Of a stretch of 33,844 bases of DNA, positions 25,214 through 33,844 are shown one piece after another. Position 1 is the first letter of the stretch, and each line of letters starts with the position of its first letter. Position numbers and translations under genes: made by a program. Source of the stretch: Paracoccaceae bacterium (GTDB lineage Bacteria; Pseudomonadota; Alphaproteobacteria; Rhodobacterales; Rhodobacteraceae); contig JABSSD010000115.1 of NCBI GenBank assembly GCA_013214575.1, positions 1 through 33,844 on the forward strand, given 5' to 3'. Under the pieces are notes generated by a model. The model did not search any database. It was not told the origin of the DNA and worked only from the letters and a program-made list of their open reading frames with translations.

Positions 25214-25694
25214 TGCAGAACAGCTCCCAGGTTAGGCTCGATCCCATCGAGTCTTTCAGGCTGAGCAACCGGGTGTGAAAGTCATCGTCAGTGAAATTGA
25301 CCACAACATCGATCTCAATGATGTTCTCCGGCTCAATGCCCTCCAACCGATGGCCGCTCTTCACATTGGTGAAGTCTCCGAATTCACCAGTGGTGTGGAT
25401 CGGATCAAATCCAGCGGTTTTGTAATTGAACCGCGGCTTGACCCGGATCAGCTGTTCGACCCCCTCCTTGGTCAGGATCGAGAGGCAGTATTCCCCCAGC
25501 GACACCCCCACGACGTCGTGGAAGGAGCCCAGATGCATGTTCCTCATGTCAGGTGTTCCTTGTTCAGTTTCCCAGCCAGTGTCGGGGATGTTTTCCAACG
25601 CTCGCGCCTCGGCGTCGTCTTCGTCCTTGGCGAACAGATCGACAGTGACGCTTTCGGTCACGTCACGGGTCAGGGTCACACTAAATCGTTTCAT
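25200..25694 (-). CDS. Unknown protein of the integrative element
   Basis: This 164-residue protein is acidic, with a beta-rich look (MKRFSVTLTRDVTESVTVDL, then FAKDEDDAEARALENIPDTG). The N-terminal 45 residues resemble small DpnD/PcfM-type or phage-borne domains of 'F-V-V ... A-x-D-E-x-x-A' pattern, but that is only an impression. The start at 25694 has a ggggg site and lies directly after the stop of the upstream gene (1 bp gap), indicating coupling. Confidence 0.6.
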   Translation of the reverse strand: MKRFSVTLTRDVTESVTVDLFAKDEDDAEARALENIPDTGWETEQGTPDMRNMHLGSFHDVVGVSLGEYCLSILTKEGVEQLIRVKPRFNYKTAGFDPIHTTGEFGDFTNVKSGHRLEGIEPENIIEIDVVVNFTDDDFHTRLLSLKDSMGSSLTWELFCNGNI

Positions 25695-25695
25695 G

Positions 25696-26070
25696 TTAGC
25701 CCCCAATCTCATCGAGGCTGGCGCCAGGAAATTTCTTCTGGAGACCCTCTACGATTTTCAGAACCTCACTGAATTTCGCGATGCTCTCGTGCTCTTCGAT
25801 GGGGTCTTCACCATCGCAGCGGACCAGGATGTCGTAGGAATGGATCTCTTCGCCACGCTCGGCGATGCCGTAGTCATTCGTGTCACGCTCAGCCATCGCG
25901 AAGACTTCGATGCAGAGAGGTTTGCCGAACTTGTCGGCCAGGAAAGCCATCTTTTCCATCTCGGCAAGAGCAAAGACCTGACCGGCGGCAGTATCGGAGT
26001 GTTGGTAGGTCGCCAACAGTTGTGGAAGGCTCTGCGCCCACGTTTCCGGGGCAATTTGAATGTCGTCCAT
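25696..26070 (-). CDS. Unknown acidic protein of the integrative element
   Basis: This 124-residue protein (MDDIQIAPETWAQSLPQLLA, ending FPGASLDEIGG), largely helical and acidic, belongs to no recognised family. The start is supported by ggaggat 3 bases upstream, within the 15-nt leader motif shared with the Gp88-like and excisionase-like genes. Confidence 0.6.
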   Translation of the reverse strand: MDDIQIAPETWAQSLPQLLATYQHSDTAAGQVFALAEMEKMAFLADKFGKPLCIEVFAMAERDTNDYGIAERGEEIHSYDILVRCDGEDPIEEHESIAKFSEVLKIVEGLQKKFPGASLDEIGG

Positions 26071-26096
26071 GGTATCCTCCAGCGGATATGAGTGGG

Positions 26097-26324
26097 TTAG
26101 TCTTCTTGCAGTTCGAAGTTGGTGTTATCGACCTCGACGATGTCGAAATCTTCAGGTTCACCCTTCACCTTGCGATTGTAGGCCGCTGGCTTGGTGTCGC
26201 CCATGTTGCATTCCATATGGAACCCATAGGCAAACCAGATCATACCGCGAAGAGCTAACCGCGAACCCGTTGCCGTCTCTTGAGCGCCGGTTGCCAATAC
26301 TGTCTCGATATTCAAGCTTTCCAT
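26097..26324 (-). CDS. Small unknown protein, first gene of the element's operon
   Basis: This 75-residue protein (MESLNIETVLATGAQETATG, ending DNTNFELQED) belongs to no recognised family. An aagagaagagaaa stretch serves as ribosome binding site. It is the most upstream gene of the run of minus-strand genes, 26 bp ahead of the next, with palindromes just upstream. Confidence 0.5.
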   Translation of the reverse strand: MESLNIETVLATGAQETATGSRLALRGMIWFAYGFHMECNMGDTKPAAYNRKVKGEPEDFDIVEVDNTNFELQED

Positions 26325-26349
26325 TTTCTCTTCTCTTTCCGTTGGTTGA

Positions 26350-26416
26350 GGTTCAAAATTTGAACCGGTTGGGTATCAGACACACCTGCCCCGTCACCCC
26401 GGTATCCAACCGGTTC
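26350..26416. promoter_or_regulatory. Overlapping palindromes ahead of the element's operon
   Basis: ggttcaaa-a-tttgaacc (26350-26366) overlaps the left arm of a second repeat, gaaccggttgg (26362-26372) with ccaaccggttc (26406-26416). The half-site gaacc is used in both. The position, 26 bp upstream of the first gene, suits an operator; it could equally be an attachment or end structure. Confidence 0.5.
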
Positions 26417-27170
26417 GCGCAACTTGGGCATGTTCGGCGCCCCCCCCCTGCGAGGCGGACCCTAGGGGCTGGCCCGTTGGCCTAACTCCTTAACCCACAC
26501 TACCCTTTTTATGGGTCGGTGACAGGCTGGTGGAGTGACTATGCCGTTGCAATTCCTACCAAAATTTTGAAAAATAGGTTTTAACCACTCTGCACCAAAC
26601 AGGGGATCCCTGCCCCGAACCCGACCCAATATTCGTGCAAAAGGACAGCTATCCGTGACCATTGAATGCCCAACTTGCATCAAGACCCAGTGGCAAGCAT
26701 GTGGCTCATCGTGGTTATTGCCGCTTTTGTAGTGGTGCTTTCCTTATTGGCTTAATTGGCAAGACAGTTTTTTCTTCGAATACGTCTCCGGGCCAATCGT
26801 GTTCTTCTAAAGCGTCCAGTCGGACGCCCACCAAGAGGTGCAAAGCGCATCTACGGCGACTTCGTGTATCTGCCCGTAGGGGGAAATGGGGTATCTCTTC
26901 TTTGAAGCCCGTTACGAAAAGGTGCGCATCGGCGGTGTGGTTCGTGATGCGGCCGTCCTTTCGGCAATAGGTATCGGCTCGGATGATGGCGGGCATCGCT
27001 CTGGTTCAGCCTGGTCCACATGAAGAGTGGCAGGGGCCATGTCTTTGAGGCGCAGCAACCAATATGGCTGGTTCGAGAATGTCTCAATCGGCGAATATGC
27101 GCTGGCCACAGCGGGCGATAGGGGCTGAAAAACTGGGGCTACAGCTGCAAGACAGAAAACATCCCTGGCG
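26417..27170. other. Decayed spacer between the element and groES
   Basis: This 754-bp stretch contains an IS256 transposase fragment (26886-27023) and otherwise nothing recognisable. A minus-strand open frame at 26715-26996 overlaps that fragment and is probably chance. Confidence 0.5.
26886..27023 (+). pseudogene. IS256-family transposase fragment
   Basis: The plus-strand reading GYLFFEARYEKVRIGGVVRD, then AAVLSAIGIGSDDG, matches the conserved IS256 (Mutator-type) block around the catalytic aspartate, normally YLFLDARYEKVR; here the Asp is Glu. Sequence before and after does not continue the family and ends in a stop, so only about 35 codons survive. Confidence 0.65.
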
Positions 27171-27173
27171 ATA

Positions 27174-27202
27174 TTGACTCATGCCTATGCACTGCCTAGC
27201 TA
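27174..27202 (+). promoter_or_regulatory. groESL promoter
   Basis: TTGACT (27174-27179), 17 bp, TAGCTA (27197-27202). The expected start site falls at the CIRCE operator, as is typical for HrcA-controlled groE promoters. Confidence 0.5.
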
Positions 27203-27209
27203 TCCATCG

Positions 27210-27236
27210 TTGGCACTCACCCTGTGTGAGTGATAA
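27210..27236 (+). promoter_or_regulatory. CIRCE operator (HrcA binding site)
   Basis: TTGGCACTC, 9 bp, GAGTGATAA: near the consensus TTAGCACTC-N9-GAGTGCTAA. It lies 66 bp upstream of groES, where HrcA represses groESL until heat or misfolding stress. Confidence 0.92.
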
Positions 27237-27302
27237 CAACCCTGGCCAGCGTGCCAGGATCTACATGAATTTAACCTTTGAGTCTTTTAAGGAGCCGCAA
27301 AG

Positions 27303-27590
27303 ATGGCACTGAAACCGCTTCACGACCGCGTGTTGGTTCGCCGCATGGAAAGCGACGAGAAAACTTCTGGTGGATTGATCATCCCCGAAAGCGCCAAGGA
27401 AAAGCCCAGCGAGGGCCTTGTTGTCTCTTGCGGCGAAGGCGCCCGCAAAGACAGCGGCGAGCTGATCGAAATGGCTGTTAAAGCAGGCGATACTATCCTG
27501 TTTGGAAAATGGTCCGGCACCGAAGTCACCCTCGATGGTGAAGAGCTGCTGATGATGAAAGAAAGCGACATCATGGGCATCATCGAGTAA
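27303..27590 (+). CDS. groES: Co-chaperonin GroES
   Basis: This 95-residue protein is the heptameric lid of the GroEL folding chamber. [20 protein letters not shown] opens the barrel, the mobile loop [19 protein letters not shown] contacts GroEL, and [17 protein letters not shown] closes it. aaggag lies 9 bases upstream. It is cotranscribed with groEL, 64 bp downstream, under CIRCE. Confidence 0.98.
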   Translation: MALKPLHDRVLVRRMESDEKTSGGLIIPESAKEKPSEGLVVSCGEGARKDSGELIEMAVKAGDTILFGKWSGTEVTLDGEELLMMKESDIMGIIE

Positions 27591-27624
27591 GCCACCCGGC
27601 TTCTCTGATCCCAATAATCGCTGA

Positions 27625-29304
<1,680 letters not shown>

Positions 29305-29330
29305 ATCACGCCATCCTGCCGGATGATTTG

Positions 29331-29355
29331 GGGCTGCCTTCGGGTGGCCCTTTTT
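29331..29355 (+). terminator. groESL terminator
   Basis: gggctgcc and ggtggccc close a UUCG-type tetraloop (cTTCGg) followed by five T, 27 bases after groEL. Confidence 0.9.
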
Positions 29356-29372
29356 GTTGTCTGCCAGGATAT

Positions 29373-29513
29373 GGCACTGTCAGAGGAAAACTATGAATAC
29401 TTGGAGCGGTGTGGATTCGCGTGGTCAGACACGAAGAAGACCGAGAGAAATCAATGGTGGCAAAATGCCAAAATTGCGTTTGGGCAAGTAATAATTTTTC
29501 CTCTGACAGTGCC
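29373..29513. mobile_element. 141-bp MITE-like element
   Basis: Perfect 18-bp terminal inverted repeats, ggcactgtcagaggaaaa (29373-29390) and its reverse complement (29496-29513), enclose 105 bp. No transposase fits inside. A short open frame (MALSEENYEYLERCGFAWSD and onward) runs through it and may be a relic. No target duplication is obvious in the flanks. No recognisable gene lies in the remaining 285 bp up to 29798. Confidence 0.7.
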
Positions 29514-29798
29514 GGTAAGAGGCATGTAACTGCCCTAAAACCGCCATTCACGCCTAACCCGCCTAACGGCAATGTCCAGCCCGTAGCAGACCTTCTGCCT
29601 GCTGAACTGCAGCCAAGGGCCAGCATACAGGATGGGCGGAATCCAGTCATTCGCTGCAAGTGCAATCATCTTCACAATCGGCGTGCAAAGCCGCCATTAG
29701 TCAGGTCAACAGCGTAAATTCAGATGCAAGAAGATACCTAATTTTCTAATAGGGAACTGCTACAAACGCTTTCCGCTCGATCATGGTGCTGCTCGTTG

Positions 29799-32700
29799 TC
29801 ACCCTCGAAAGGTATTGATTTTAATAATGTCGCCGTCGATTGCATAGGATGAAATAGCCTCTGCTTGCTTAAGTGCGTTAGCCAACTCATAATTTGCTTT
29901 TGTGTTGTCGATTTTTGGTCGCTTGGCTGGCTCGGCGATGTCACAGAACGGCTCATCCATTTTAGCAACAAGCCGCATCAAATCTGCTTTTGATTTAGAG
30001 GTGGCAACGCGAGTGGCAAAAACCACGGCTTCCTCGGTGCTTTCGCAGTCTTGAAACGAAGGTTCTATCAGAGCAATATCAATGTTTGTCAGATCAGTGT
30101 CCTGGTCGCGTATTACTGACGAAAGTGCCTTGGCCAAAGAGTTGTTGGATTGAGGATTCTCGATCGGGACCGTATTGATTACGGTCAATTTCGTCGAAAG
30201 CTCGGATCGACCAGAAAGCAACCCAATCTTCACATCATCTGAAATGGAGAATTCGTCGATGTCCTCTCGGAACTTAACTTGATTGTTGTGGATCAGCTTC
30301 ACGGCCAACTCTGTATCATCGCTAACGGCTTTAAGAGAACCCACTGTTAATTCAATTTTATCTGCGTCCAGCAATGCACCGTAAAACTCTCTGGACATAT
30401 CGCTCGGAAAACCCTGATACCTAAGCCGGAGACATCGACTAAGCCCTTGGTAGATCGCAAAGTCCAAATTCTTGTTAGACAGGATATTCCAACTAAGCTT
30501 GCTTTCCAGTTCGTGTTCAAGGCCCGCATCGCCAATTTTTTCGGCCTGAAGTGCTGAGAGGACATCAGGTTGGTTCAGCACGCCGGTGAAGGCTTCCTGT
30601 TCAAAGCCATCGGCATCAACAAAGTCGGCGAAGTTCGACCAATTGGCACGTACACGGCCTACTTTGAGCGTCGCATACCAGAATTTGCCAGGTATGCCAT
30701 TAAAACTGTCGAATGTATGATTCTGCTCCACAACAAAACTCTTTCGAACCTCAACTGAAAGACGTTCGTCATTGAGAATTCTAACTATTGTGTCGGATGA
30801 CTCCTCAAGGTTATTGGGTAAGCTTGGCAACACATCTTGAACGTAGGTCTCGATATTGTTGTCAAGATGCTTCTTTAGGGTTTCGTCGCCGTGCGTGAGA
30901 ATCGTCGTGTAATTTGAGGTATGTAGCGCTTTCTCCAAGTCAACGTTGTCACTTCCCGACTTTGACATAACCAACAAAATATTATTCGAAGTGAGCCGGT
31001 ACAGCCTATTGCTGATTACATAGCCAACCAAGTCTTTATGTTGGTCAATGCTCTGAAGGTCCGGCACACAGATTTCAAGGTACCTGTATAAGGCATAGTG
31101 CGCCTCATTCTGCGGCAACAGTTTTTCCAGCCATCCAGAGAAATCGGAGATAAATTTCGAGAGCTCACCATCAGCGTTCATTGAATAAATTACTTCGTCT
31201 GTCTCGCAGAAACGGATAAATTTAGCGATATGGGACAAGCTTAATGAGGACGCGTAGACGGCCGATGATATCAGTTCCCAATGTTTTGCGAGCGGGACAA
31301 TCAGTTCACCAACGCGATTTCCGTTCTGGTAGTAAATTTCCAAGAATGCGTCGGCCCGGCCGAAATTGTCGGCAATGTACCCAACCGCCAGAGAAGCCTC
31401 CTTCGCAAACTGACTTTCCGGCGCGAGTAAATGGTCCAAGAGACTTACATTGAAGACGTACTCGCTTGAGAAATTTTGGCTGGCCATGTCGGCACAAACC
31501 TCAGCTGGATTGCTCAGTTCGAGTTGTGGGTCACTTGGAAGGCTAGAACGAATTGACCTCATGAACTCTAATTCATTCAATCCGAGACGGCCCTCGTGGA
31601 AATTCGATATAAAGTCACTGTAGTGCTCGTCCAAGTAACCATTCAACAACAGCGTACGTAACAAGCCGTAGTCCCCTAGGTCGCCCTCTTCCGGCGAGCG
31701 GTCTAAAACGCCTTTGAGAACTGGTAAGTTGCCTCTCAGAAGTTCGCGCAAAGGCTCTTGTTTGACTTCGGAAATTTTTTCGGCAATCTCGCGAGCTTCT
31801 TGCTCAAATTGTGAACGCATCTGAGTAGAGCTATTCTCAATATCCCTCTTCCTCTGAGAAAAGTTCCGATCTGGGTCAACCGAGTTTTCAATTTCTTGAA
31901 ACTTAACGTTTTGTACTGAAAATTGATTGTGGTTACTCATTATACCGAATGTTCCGGCCTCGGAAAGCCTTTCAAAATTTTCGAGGTCACCCAGCTTGGA
32001 AAAAAGAATGTTTTCGTTTGTTAAACGAACGCTATGAACCGTTCCATTTCCCGGAGCCTGGCCTCTTTCGACGATATTCAGAACGTACGGCGCAATCAGC
32101 TCCTCAATGTTCTTTGCAGTTTCCTTTCTAGAGCTTTCAATCATTTGTTGAATTCTAGCTTTACGCTCCCTCAACACGCTTGTCGAAATTTCTTCTAACT
32201 CTTGACGCTTGGCACATAAGGCGTGGTACTTTCCCTTGCTGTAGTGCAATGCTTCGAAGTCATGCGCGTACACGTTTTTGTACACCATCATCGCCAATAG
32301 CTTGGTCTGGTCCAAAGCATTCGGCGGTAGTTTGTCTCGGTAAATCTCAAACTCATTGACAATATTCTTGATAAGACGGAGGTCAATGAGGTGGTAACAC
32401 ACGTCTCTTAGTAGTTGGCTATCGATCGTTTCCAATGCTGAGCAGCCTGCCAATAGCTGGCGAAATTTTTCAATAGAGTTCGACGAATTCACGATTGGCA
32501 CAACCGGAACAATGAAATCGAAGAACTTCGTTCGGTCGCTTTGCAGAAAGATGTCGTCGCGAATAGCGTAAATAAACTTAACCTTATCAGAGCCAGATCG
32601 GCTATCATTCAATAGCTTGTTGATTTCTCGAAGCTTATGAAAAATCTCTGGTTGTTCAAATCTATCAAGGTCTTCGAACACAACTACTCGCTTGTTCGTC

Positions 32701-33386
32701 GCCTCAAAAAAATAGAGGATCTCATCCAAATTCTCACTGAGAATTGATTCCGGCTTTTCGTTATTCGATTCGACTTCAAATCCAGGAAGTGTGAACTTCA
32801 TTTTTGCCAGTCCAGCGGAAGCCTTGAGTGCCCATGCAACGAAGAAAACGAACCCGCCAAACAGGAATATGACAGAAAGCAATTCGAGCAATAACCAATC
32901 AAACCCCAAGTTTTTTTGGAAATTTCGCAGGAGGGCATTCCAGTCCTGTTGCCGATACAGATAGGCGAGAGACAGCCATACAACGATGAACAGTGCTTTA
33001 CCCTCGACCCAGCGCACCGGTGTGATCCGACTAAGCCTAGAATAGGGAACCGCCTTTGCATCAACACTGTAGAGCAACTGTTGAAGAATGCTCTTTTCAA
33101 TGAGGCCAGTGTCAGTGTCCTTTACTTCACTTTCCCCGAAAGTTGCCAGTGAGACAATTATGAAATCCTCACCAGTTCGCGCTTGGTACGAAGCCAAGAT
33201 ACTGCTTTTCCCTGAACCGTAGGGCCCACTCAAAGCGATGTTCTGAACTTTTTCGTTATTGAGCGCGAACTTTAGGGCGTAATAGTATCCGTCATCGGCG
33301 ATTGCGTCATCTACAGGCGCGAGGTCACTGAACGCAAAACGTCTTTCGTTCTCTTTCTTGTCCTCTAACGATGAAAAAAGTGGCAT
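29799..33386 (-). CDS. YobI-like P-loop NTPase, membrane-associated
   Basis: This is a 1195-residue protein. Walker A is GPYGSGKSS (54-62), preceded by YYYALKFALNNEKVQNIALS. Two hydrophobic helices (about 131-146 and 164-186) are inserted between Walker A and Walker B (RVVVFEDLDRF, 233-243), and KFIYAIRDDIF (about 270-280) follows as sensor strand. This KAP/YobI arrangement puts the ATPase core at the inner membrane. A charged coiled coil lies at about 395-440 and a long helical C-terminal half has no known motif. The DNA is visibly AT-richer than the neighbours, and the gene stands alone beside IS30, so it was probably acquired. Proteins of this class are predicted conflict or defence components; function here is unproven. 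The ribosome binding site is weak. Confidence 0.8.
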   Translation of the reverse strand: MPLFSSLEDKKENERRFAFSDLAPVDDAIADDGYYYALKFALNNEKVQNIALSGPYGSGKSSILASYQARTGEDFIIVSLATFGESEVKDTDTGLIEKSILQQLLYSVDAKAVPYSRLSRITPVRWVEGKALFIVVWLSLAYLYRQQDWNALLRNFQKNLGFDWLLLELLSVIFLFGGFVFFVAWALKASAGLAKMKFTLPGFEVESNNEKPESILSENLDEILYFFEATNKRVVVFEDLDRFEQPEIFHKLREINKLLNDSRSGSDKVKFIYAIRDDIFLQSDRTKFFDFIVPVVPIVNSSNSIEKFRQLLAGCSALETIDSQLLRDVCYHLIDLRLIKNIVNEFEIYRDKLPPNALDQTKLLAMMVYKNVYAHDFEALHYSKGKYHALCAKRQELEEISTSVLRERKARIQQMIESSRKETAKNIEELIAPYVLNIVERGQAPGNGTVHSVRLTNENILFSKLGDLENFERLSEAGTFGIMSNHNQFSVQNVKFQEIENSVDPDRNFSQRKRDIENSSTQMRSQFEQEAREIAEKISEVKQEPLRELLRGNLPVLKGVLDRSPEEGDLGDYGLLRTLLLNGYLDEHYSDFISNFHEGRLGLNELEFMRSIRSSLPSDPQLELSNPAEVCADMASQNFSSEYVFNVSLLDHLLAPESQFAKEASLAVGYIADNFGRADAFLEIYYQNGNRVGELIVPLAKHWELISSAVYASSLSLSHIAKFIRFCETDEVIYSMNADGELSKFISDFSGWLEKLLPQNEAHYALYRYLEICVPDLQSIDQHKDLVGYVISNRLYRLTSNNILLVMSKSGSDNVDLEKALHTSNYTTILTHGDETLKKHLDNNIETYVQDVLPSLPNNLEESSDTIVRILNDERLSVEVRKSFVVEQNHTFDSFNGIPGKFWYATLKVGRVRANWSNFADFVDADGFEQEAFTGVLNQPDVLSALQAEKIGDAGLEHELESKLSWNILSNKNLDFAIYQGLSRCLRLRYQGFPSDMSREFYGALLDADKIELTVGSLKAVSDDTELAVKLIHNNQVKFREDIDEFSISDDVKIGLLSGRSELSTKLTVINTVPIENPQSNNSLAKALSSVIRDQDTDLTNIDIALIEPSFQDCESTEEAVVFATRVATSKSKADLMRLVAKMDEPFCDIAEPAKRPKIDNTKANYELANALKQAEAISSYAIDGDIIKINTFRG

Positions 33387-33728
33387 AGGCGTCTCAAGGA
33401 AAAGGCGAGTTGAAAGCTGTCACGAATAGCGTCAAAATATAGAGTAGCAACTTTGACGGGTAGTCAATAGCCGACGTTCTATTCTTGCGGTGAATGGTCG
33501 AACCTGTTCTGATTTCGACTGACCGCTCAATATCCCTCTTGCCCACGTTGCTCCAATTTTTGAGCTCGAGTTTCTGTGCAGTGCAGTAACGTCAGCAATG
33601 CGAAAGCTGCGCTGCGGGAGAGATTGACGCGATGAATGGCCAGTAGGGGCCGTTCGCCAAGGATCATGTCTCCTAGGTAGAGCTACTTTGCAAAGTCGGC
33701 TTCCTGCGGCGGTTTCAACGGATCGACG
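33387..33728. other. Gap upstream of the YobI-like gene
   Basis: This 342-bp stretch has no gene I can support. It holds the promoter candidate for the YobI-like gene and ends at the IS30 border. Confidence 0.45.
33436..33467 (-). promoter_or_regulatory. Candidate promoter of the YobI-like gene
   Basis: On the minus strand TTGACT (33462-33467) is followed 20 bp later by TATATT (33436-33441). The spacing is long, so the match is weak. Confidence 0.25.
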
Positions 33729-33766
33729 CAACACTTTAGTCTTCTTGGAAAGGTGGAGTGTAAATC
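33729..33766 (+). repeat. IS30-type left end, copy 2
   Basis: This is the same end sequence as 420-457 (caacactttagtc, then ggtggagtg), in the same orientation, directly upstream of a transposase start. Confidence 0.6.
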
Positions 33767-33844
33767 ATGGCCTATCGCCGCAGACATTTTTTTACAGATA
33801 AACAGAAGTCAGAGATCTGGGATCGCTGGCAACGCGGAGAGTCA
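33767..33844 (+). CDS. IS30-family transposase, N-terminus (runs off the window)
   Basis: The first 26 codons (MAYRRRHFFTDKQKSEIWDR, then WQRGES) are visible. They match the N-terminal DNA-binding segment of the pseudogene at 458, differing mainly in the first seven residues. There are no defects in the visible part. Whether the element is complete cannot be seen. Confidence 0.8.
   Translation, partial: MAYRRRHFFTDKQKSEIWDRWQRGES

Larger units (their letters stand above)
22402..26420 (-). mobile_element. Putative small integrative element at tRNA-Asn
   Basis: Starting at the tRNA 3' end, the genes are integrase, excisionase-like protein, Gp88-like protein and five small unknown proteins, all on the minus strand, many overlapping. 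There are no replication, packaging or structural genes, so it resembles a phage satellite or a decayed prophage end. No second copy of the tRNA 3' end was seen, so the far border is unknown; 26420 is only where coding content stops. Confidence 0.55.

Noticed and set aside
22402-26420. CRISPR array or toxin-antitoxin pair in the integrative element
   Set aside because: No regularly spaced repeats, and none of the small proteins shows a toxin or antitoxin signature that I can recognise.
26715-26996. 93-codon minus-strand open frame before groES
   Set aside because: It lies opposite a recognisable IS256 transposase fragment and has no good ribosome binding site.

Overview
The window reads as a chromosome segment of a marine alphaproteobacterium of the Rhodobacteraceae (Roseobacter group). 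This rests on the fabD-fabG-acpP-fabF-mltG order with a HisA-like gene inserted, an rpsF-rpsR-rplI operon with an acidic-tailed L9, a Rhodobacter-type porin, a cytochrome b561-YceI fusion protein, a short 280-residue flagellin, and IS30, IS21 and IS256 remnants. The genus cannot be fixed from the sequence alone.

Layout. Positions 1-2.4 kb are an insertion-sequence graveyard: a frameshifted IS30 transposase, a decayed IS21 copy on the minus strand (istA start plus istB end) and a second broken istA on the plus strand that carries two inverted copies of a 33-bp hairpin repeat. A broken VOC-family gene follows (2.8-3.1 kb). From 3.2 to 9.2 kb, on the minus strand, lies the fatty-acid synthesis cluster fabD, fabG, acpP, hisA-like, fabF, with mltG overlapping fabF. 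Between 9.4 and 12 kb are a b561-YceI fusion, a convergent stand-alone YceI and a small membrane protein. The ribosomal protein operon rpsF-rpsR-rplI (12.2-13.5 kb) is followed by a glycine-zipper lipoprotein, a lytic-transglycosylase lipoprotein, a Tat-exported CpdB nucleotidase and a GST-fold protein. Flagellin (18 kb), trigger factor and a porin complete the core part.

A tRNA-Asn(GTT) at 22.3 kb is the apparent insertion point of a small integrative element. It holds a tyrosine integrase, an overlapping excisionase-like gene, a phage Gp88-like protein and five small unknown genes, all on the minus strand and tightly packed. Three of these genes share a conserved 15-nt leader motif. A decayed zone with an IS256 fragment separates it from groES-groEL, which has a clear CIRCE (HrcA) operator. 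After groEL come a 141-bp MITE-like element with perfect 18-bp terminal inverted repeats and then a visibly AT-rich 3.6-kb gene for a 1195-residue YobI-like P-loop NTPase with two membrane segments, a candidate single-gene conflict or defence factor. The window ends inside a second IS30 transposase in the same orientation as the one at the start.

The best candidates for something little described are the YobI-like NTPase beside IS30, the Gp88-containing mini-element at tRNA-Asn with its repeated leader motif, the hairpin repeat pair inside istA, and the MITE after groEL. The rest is ordinary housekeeping content.
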